From positions 1 to 9,243 of the forward strand of contig VYDF01000261.1 in NCBI GenBank assembly GCA_009843565.1: a stretch of DNA of 9,243 nucleotides. Direction: 5' to 3'. Positions 6,086 through 9,243 of the stretch are shown here, in pieces. Origin of the DNA: Acidimicrobiia bacterium. GTDB taxonomy: Bacteria > Actinomycetota > Acidimicrobiia > Acidimicrobiales > Bin134. The notes beneath the pieces are model-generated. The model made no database searches and had not been told where the DNA came from. It saw only the letters and a list, made by a program, of their open reading frames with translations. The translations under genes and the position numbers were made by a program. Position 1 is the stretch's first letter. Each line of letters begins with the position of its first letter.

Positions 6086-6766
6086 GTGAGGCCAAATGGT
6101 CGATACCGCCCCGAGCCCAGCCAGTGGGAGTTTCCGCCCGCGGAGTCGGCTGACGAGCATGGCTTGGTGGCTGTGGGCGCCGATCTCGAACCTGGCACCC
6201 TGTTGGCTGCCTATCGATCCGGCTTGTTCCCGATGCCGCTGGGGCGCACCGACAAGCTGGGATGGTGGTCGCCCGATCCTCGAGGGGTGATCCCTCTCGA
6301 CGATCTTCGGGTGACTCGTTCGCTGCGCCGGTCGCTGCGGCGCTATCGGATCACCGCCGATGTTGCCTTCGCCGATGTCGTCGACGCCTGCCGAACGATT
6401 GAACGTCCCCATGGGTGGATCTCACCGGACATCCGGGATGCCTATGTGCGGCTGCACAAGCTGGGGTGGGCCCACAGTGTGGAAGCGTGGTCAGAGGATG
6501 GGGAACTGGTGGGCGGTCTGTACGGCGTATCGATTGGGGGGCTGTTTGCCGGTGAGTCGATGTTCCACGTTGATCGCGACGCGTCCAAGGTTGCGCTGGT
6601 GTCGTTGGTGGGGAGGTTGAATCACGGTGGTGTTGTGCGGTTGCTCGATGTGCAGTGGGCCACAGAGCACCTGCGGAGCTTGGGGGCGATTGAAATTTCT
6701 CGGAGTGAGTATTTGAGCAAGCTGAAGAATGCGGTTAAGCAGCCTTCGGCGCCTTGGCCTCACTAG
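6086..6766 (+). CDS. aat: Leucyl/phenylalanyl-tRNA-protein transferase
   Basis: A 226-residue cytosolic enzyme that moves Leu or Phe from aminoacyl-tRNA to the N-terminal Lys or Arg of proteins, marking them for ClpS/ClpAP-type degradation (N-degron pathway). Signatures in order: LVAVGADLEPGTLLAAYRSG (27-46), FPM, GWWSPDPRG (59-67), HGWIS (109-113), GWAHSVEAW (127-135), GGLYGVSIGGLFAGESMF (143-160) and LLDVQW (186-191). E157, D188 and Q190 correspond to E. coli E156, D186 and Q188, all implicated in catalysis. The C-terminus is normal. The start is uncertain: GTG 6086 or GTG 6068 (6 residues longer), neither with a good SD. It follows the cyclophilin gene by 22-40 nt on the same strand, so it is probably co-transcribed. 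Its TAG stop interlocks with that of the convergent MOSC gene. Confidence 0.95.
   Translation: MRPNGRYRPEPSQWEFPPAESADEHGLVAVGADLEPGTLLAAYRSGLFPMPLGRTDKLGWWSPDPRGVIPLDDLRVTRSLRRSLRRYRITADVAFADVVDACRTIERPHGWISPDIRDAYVRLHKLGWAHSVEAWSEDGELVGGLYGVSIGGLFAGESMFHVDRDASKVALVSLVGRLNHGGVVRLLDVQWATEHLRSLGAIEISRSEYLSKLKNAVKQPSAPWPH
6763..6766. other. Interlocked convergent stop codons in CTAG (aat / MOSC)
   Basis: CTAG gives TAG for aat on the plus strand (6764-6766) and TAG for the MOSC gene on the minus strand (6763-6765). This is the same 4-nt arrangement as at 2300-2303, and again there is no space for a terminator. Confidence 0.95.
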
Positions 6767-7329
6767 GGACGACGGGTTATCTGATCGCCGGTGTGAATGG
6801 TGCCGGGTTGGACTACTCGGGCGTTGATGCCGCGTAGGTTCAGGGCTCGTCCGGTGGGGGAGTTGACGAATCGGAGGGCTTCGACACCAAATCGGGAGGA
6901 GAACTTGGCGCATCCGGTGTGGGGCTCGGCGGTGACTTCGATGACGGCTGTGCCGATGGCGAGTTGGGTGCCAGCAGGGAGGGTTTCCAAGCTGATGTCG
7001 AGGTCGATGTAGAGATGATCCCCGGCTAGGGCACAACGCTCTGATGGCCCGGCTATCGCAGCGGCTGTGCGAGCATTCATGATGTTGAGCTGGGCATCGA
7101 TCAGCGGGCTGCCGTCGGGTGTCTTGTTTGAGCTCCGTTGGTTCCACGTGTCGCCCACCAGGCCCTCTTCCATGCTGAGTTGGCCGGTTGCCAGCACCTC
7201 CCGCTCGTCCACCGCGGGCCTGCGAACGATCAACTCAAGGGTGCCGTGATCGGAAGGGGCTTGGCGGATATGGTCGAGAGCGGCTTCCAACTCCTCGGGC
7301 GTACGGTGGCGGGCGGGATCTGCGGTCAT
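6763..7329 (-). CDS. Stand-alone MOSC-domain protein
   Basis: A 188-residue protein whose C-terminal two thirds match the MOSC (molybdenum cofactor sulfurase C-terminal) beta-barrel: LAGDHLYIDLDIS (101-113), a G-T-Q-L-AIG strand, then EVTAEPHTGCAKFSSRFG (131-148) with the signature cysteine C140, and NLRGINARV (164-172) near the end. MOSC domains bind or deliver sulfur or molybdenum cofactor; stand-alone bacterial members (YiiM, YcbX types) act in detoxifying N-hydroxylated compounds or are uncharacterised. The N-terminal 45 or so residues are not recognisable. ATG 7329 was chosen because it overlaps the epsilon-subunit stop as ATGA, indicating translational coupling; an open frame upstream to 7446 is a shadow of the epsilon gene. 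It is the last gene of the carboxylase operon, an unexpected partner. Fold fairly sure; function unknown. Confidence 0.85.
   Translation of the reverse strand: MTADPARHRTPEELEAALDHIRQAPSDHGTLELIVRRPAVDEREVLATGQLSMEEGLVGDTWNQRSSNKTPDGSPLIDAQLNIMNARTAAAIAGPSERCALAGDHLYIDLDISLETLPAGTQLAIGTAVIEVTAEPHTGCAKFSSRFGVEALRFVNSPTGRALNLRGINARVVQPGTIHTGDQITRRP
7326..7329 (-). other. ATGA stop/start overlap, epsilon subunit to MOSC
   Basis: On the minus strand the TGA of the epsilon-subunit gene and the ATG of the MOSC gene share ATGA. This arrangement usually reflects re-initiation by the same ribosome and strongly implies one transcript. Confidence 0.85.
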
Positions 7330-7520
7330 CGTTTGAGGGCCTGTCTCCGTCGCCGGGTTGCTGCGGGCGCAGTCCACCAGCGACCGCTGAACCGCCAGCG
7401 TGGTGCCATTGCCGCGGCAGGCTCGTCGGATGGTGGCCGGGGCCAAAGAGCCTCGTAGGCCGTCAAAATGGCAGCCACCTCGGCTTCGGTTGGCTGGGGG
7501 GTGATCTGGATGATGCTCAT
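7326..7520 (-). CDS. Acyl-CoA carboxylase epsilon subunit (AccE/PccE-like)
   Basis: A 64-residue basic protein. It begins with ITPQPTEAEVAAILTAYEAL, matching the 'G-x-PTxEElAAl' helix of actinobacterial acyl-CoA carboxylase epsilon subunits, and ends with the RWRFSGRWWTAP motif (41-52), the Trp/Gly-rich tail typical of the family, followed by an Arg-rich end. In Streptomyces and Mycobacterium, epsilon binds the alpha-beta complex and raises or is needed for carboxylase activity. It starts 14 nt after the beta-subunit stop, the usual position. The SD before ATG 7520 is weak (TTGAAG). It is short and divergent, so the call rests on the two motifs plus context. A long open frame running through it from the beta-subunit gene is not real. 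Confidence 0.8.
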   Translation of the reverse strand: MSIIQITPQPTEAEVAAILTAYEALWPRPPSDEPAAAMAPRWRFSGRWWTAPAATRRRRQALKR

Positions 7521-7534
7521 GTCTTCAAGGACAA

Positions 7535-9091
7535 TTACAGGGGAATGACTCCGTGCTTGCGGGGGAGCAGCTCTTCTCGCTTGGAGCGGAGCATTTCGAA
7601 GCCGGCGATCACCAGGTGCCGAGTGTCGGCGGGGTCGATCACATCGTCGATGTAGCCCCGTTCGGCGGCGATATAGGGGTTGGCGTAGCGCTCGGTGTAG
7701 TCGTCCACCAGCTCGGCCCGCCGGGCCACGGGATCGGCCGCCGACTGGAGCTCGCGGCGGTAGATGATCTCCACTGCTCCTTGCGGGCCCATAACCGCCA
7801 GCTCGGCGCCCGGCCACGCGAACGACAGGTCGGAGCCAACCGACTTGGAGTCCATCACCACGTAGGCCCCGCCGTAGGCCTTGCGGGTGATTACCTGGAT
7901 GCGGGGCACGGTGGCCTCGCAGTAGGCGTACAGCAGCTTGGCCCCGTGGCGGATGATGCCGCCGTGTTCTTGGTCGACGCCGGGGAGAAAGCCAGGCACA
8001 TCCACGAAAGTCAGCAGCGGAATGTTGAAGGCGTCGCAGGTCCGAACGAATCGGGCCGCTTTGGACGACGACTCGATGTCCAGCACGCCGGCCAGCACCA
8101 TCGGCTGGTTGCCCACCACCCCGACGGTGTAGCCGTTCAGCCGAGCGAAGCCGCACACGATCGACTGGGCCCAGTGGGCGTGGTACTCCATGAACTCCCC
8201 GTCATCCACCACCGCCTGGATCACCTTGCGCATGTCGTAGGGAAGATTGGGGCTGTCGGGCATGATGTCGCGCAGCTCGGGCGTGAGCCGTTCGGGGTCG
8301 TCGGTGGCGTCGACCTGTGGAGGCTCCTCCAGGTTGTTGGGAGGCAGGTGGCCAACCAGGAAACGAACCTCGTCCAGCACCTCCTCCTCGGTTTGGCCCA
8401 CAAAGGTGGCCACCCCCGACTTGGTGGAGTGCGAGCGGGCACCGCCCAGGTCTTCCAAGGTCACCTCTTCGCCGGTGACCGTCTTCACCACGTCGGGGCC
8501 GGTGATGAACATGTGCGACTTCTCCGCCACCATGAATACGAAATCGGTCATGGCCGGGCTGTATACCGCGCCGCCCGCGCACGGTCCCAGGATCACGCTG
8601 ATCTGGGGAATGACGCCAGAAGACTTGACATTGCGGTGGAAGATGCCGCCGTAGGAGTCGAGCGACACCACCCCCTCTTGGATGCGGGCGCCGGCGCCGT
8701 CGTTGAGACCGATCATGGGGGCGCCCACCGACAGAGCCAGGTCCATCACCTTGTGGATCTTCTCGGCGAATACCTCTCCCAGCGCGCCGCCGAACACGGT
8801 GAAGTCTTGGGCGAACAGGAACACCTTGCGGCCGTCGATGGTGCCCCAGCCAGTGATCACGCCATCGGTGTACGGGCGCTCCTCGATGCCGCTGTCCAGC
8901 GCCCGATGGCGGGCCAGCATGTCGAGTTCGTGGAAGGAGCCGTCGTCGAGGAGGTACTCGATGCGCTCCCGGGCCAGCATCTTGCCTTTGTCGTGCTGGC
9001 GGTCGACCGCCCGCTGGGGTCCAGCATGGAGGGCTTCGTGCTTGCGGCGCTCTAAGTCGTTGAGACGATCTTTCATCGAGTGCTCGGCCAT
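7535..9091 (-). CDS. Acyl-CoA carboxylase carboxyltransferase (beta) subunit, PccB/AccD5-like
   Basis: A 518-residue carboxyltransferase that moves CO2 from biotinylated carrier protein to acetyl-, propionyl- or longer acyl-CoA, giving malonyl- or methylmalonyl-CoA for lipid synthesis or propionate metabolism. It has the two-lobed crotonase-type fold: N-lobe with GGALGEVFAEKI (101-112), GAGARIQEG (132-140) and oxyanion segment GPCAGGAVYSPA (169-180); C-lobe with DVPGFLPGVDQE (364-375), RKAYGGAYVVM (403-413) and AWPGAELAVMGPQGAVEI (425-442). Length is typical of PccB/AccD5. The position matching Asp422 of Streptomyces PccB, which governs acyl-chain choice, is V411 here, so strict propionyl-CoA specificity is doubtful. 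Start ATG 9091 is preferred; an internal ATG at 9076 is possible. No SD; TAGCCT lies 9 nt upstream. First gene of an operon with epsilon and MOSC. No alpha subunit is in the window. Confidence 0.96.
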   Translation of the reverse strand: MAEHSMKDRLNDLERRKHEALHAGPQRAVDRQHDKGKMLARERIEYLLDDGSFHELDMLARHRALDSGIEERPYTDGVITGWGTIDGRKVFLFAQDFTVFGGALGEVFAEKIHKVMDLALSVGAPMIGLNDGAGARIQEGVVSLDSYGGIFHRNVKSSGVIPQISVILGPCAGGAVYSPAMTDFVFMVAEKSHMFITGPDVVKTVTGEEVTLEDLGGARSHSTKSGVATFVGQTEEEVLDEVRFLVGHLPPNNLEEPPQVDATDDPERLTPELRDIMPDSPNLPYDMRKVIQAVVDDGEFMEYHAHWAQSIVCGFARLNGYTVGVVGNQPMVLAGVLDIESSSKAARFVRTCDAFNIPLLTFVDVPGFLPGVDQEHGGIIRHGAKLLYAYCEATVPRIQVITRKAYGGAYVVMDSKSVGSDLSFAWPGAELAVMGPQGAVEIIYRRELQSAADPVARRAELVDDYTERYANPYIAAERGYIDDVIDPADTRHLVIAGFEMLRSKREELLPRKHGVIPL

Positions 9092-9100
9092 GGTGGTGAC

Positions 9101-9106
9101 AGGCTA
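9101..9106 (-). promoter_or_regulatory. Putative -10 of a leaderless carboxylase promoter
   Basis: TAGCCT on the minus strand ends 9 nt before ATG 9091 with no SD between. It is one arm of the inverted repeat at 9101-9129. The opposite arm lies 17 bp upstream, at the place a -35 would occupy. Confidence 0.4.
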
Positions 9107-9123
9107 CATGGGGCGGAGGTGGG

Positions 9124-9129
9124 TAGCCT
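9124..9129 (+). promoter_or_regulatory. Putative -10 of a leaderless LOG-gene promoter
   Basis: TAGCCT is followed by 7 nt and then GTG 9137, with no SD. A GTGACA at 9096-9101 resembles a -35 but its 22-bp spacer is too long, so the promoter is judged on the -10 and its spacing only. Confidence 0.4.
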
Positions 9130-9136
9130 CACTCTT

Positions 9137-9243
9137 GTGACTCAGGATTTGGAGCGGCGGCGGGTGGCGGTTTTTTGCAGTTCTTCTTTGGGGACTGAGG
9201 CGGGTTATAGGGAACTGGCGGCTGATTTGGGGCGGCGGCTGGC
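9137..9243 (+). CDS. LOG-family Rossmann-fold protein (TIGR00730-like), 3' truncated by window edge
   Basis: From GTG 9137 the frame stays open to the end of the window, giving 35 residues. After a short charged lead (TQDLERRR) comes VAVFCSSSLGTE and then GYRELAADLGRRLA. This matches the opening beta strand, Cys-x-Ser-Ser turn and first helix of the LOG/TIGR00730 family (typically VFCGSSPG...AxxLGxxLA). Characterised members are cytokinin-riboside-monophosphate phosphoribohydrolases that release the base from a nucleoside monophosphate; many bacterial ones have unclear substrates. The catalytic PGGxGTxxE motif would be downstream and is not visible. The usual glycine after cysteine is serine here. 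It is divergent from the carboxylase operon across 45 bp. The call is reasonable but rests on a short piece. Confidence 0.7.
   Translation, partial: MTQDLERRRVAVFCSSSLGTEAGYRELAADLGRRL

Larger units (their letters stand above)
9101..9129. repeat. Inverted repeat between divergent carboxylase and LOG genes
   Basis: AGGCTAC (9101-9107) and GTAGCCT (9123-9129) form a perfect 7-bp inverted repeat with a 15-nt G-rich centre in a 45-bp intergenic region. Each arm contains an outward-facing TAGCCT that fits a -10 element. It may be a pair of interlocked promoters, an operator for a dimeric regulator, or both. Confidence 0.6.

Noticed and set aside
5011..6198. Long open minus-strand frame antisense to the tandem cyclophilin
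   Set aside because: The plus-strand product has clear duplicated domains; the antisense product shows no recognisable motif.
7521..8156. Open minus-strand frame joining the region upstream to the epsilon subunit, suggesting a larger protein
   Set aside because: The part above 7520 is an out-of-frame reading of the carboxylase beta gene, Arg/Gly-rich without motifs; only the last 64 codons make sense.
7553..9055. Long open plus-strand frame (about 500 codons) antisense to the carboxylase beta gene
   Set aside because: It mirrors the codon bias of a well-recognised gene on the other strand; the translated text is rich in His, Val and Gly with no family motif. A by-product of high GC.

Overview
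The window is a dense stretch of ordinary chromosome from a high-GC Gram-positive bacterium. I infer an actinobacterium, most likely of the Acidimicrobiia type. The reasons are the GC-rich third codon positions, frequent GTG starts, an aspartokinase followed by aspartate-semialdehyde dehydrogenase, a small epsilon subunit next to an acyl-CoA carboxylase beta subunit, and genes that seem to lack a Shine-Dalgarno (SD) leader. Species cannot be named from sequence alone. I see no tRNA, rRNA, CRISPR array, insertion sequence or phage gene, and no gap between genes exceeds about 80 bases.

Layout. (1) Positions 1-2303, plus strand: the 3' part of a SnoaL/NTF2-like protein, an SDR oxidoreductase, a TauD/TfdA-type Fe(II)/2-oxoglutarate dioxygenase and a very small MazG-like NTP pyrophosphohydrolase. 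The first three look like a catabolic or tailoring set of unknown substrate. (2) Positions 2300-4575, minus strand: aspartokinase then asd, the first two steps from aspartate toward lysine, threonine, methionine and diaminopimelate. (3) Positions 4654-6766, plus strand: a membrane-anchored tandem cyclophilin, then aat, the leucyl/phenylalanyl-tRNA-protein transferase of the N-degron pathway. (4) Positions 6763-9091, minus strand: acyl-CoA carboxylase beta subunit, its epsilon subunit, and a MOSC-domain protein whose start overlaps the epsilon stop. (5) From 9137, plus strand: the beginning of a LOG-family (TIGR00730-like) protein that runs off the end.

Organisation. The transcription units alternate in direction. 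At the two convergent junctions (2300-2303 and 6763-6766) the opposing stop codons interlock in the same CTAG palindrome, leaving no room for a terminator. At the two divergent junctions (4576-4653 and 9092-9136) all four genes have a TANNNT hexamer 7-9 nt before the start codon and no SD, suggesting leaderless transcripts. The second divergent junction holds a perfect inverted repeat that places each putative -10 in the -35 position of the opposite promoter. Inside aspartokinase a strong SD precedes an in-frame ATG at the start of the regulatory part, as expected for separate synthesis of a beta subunit.

I do not see a convincing undescribed defence or mobile system. The most interesting signals are in gene architecture and expression, plus the degenerate first cyclophilin domain, the acyl-CoA specificity residue of the carboxylase, and the MOSC gene coupled to it.
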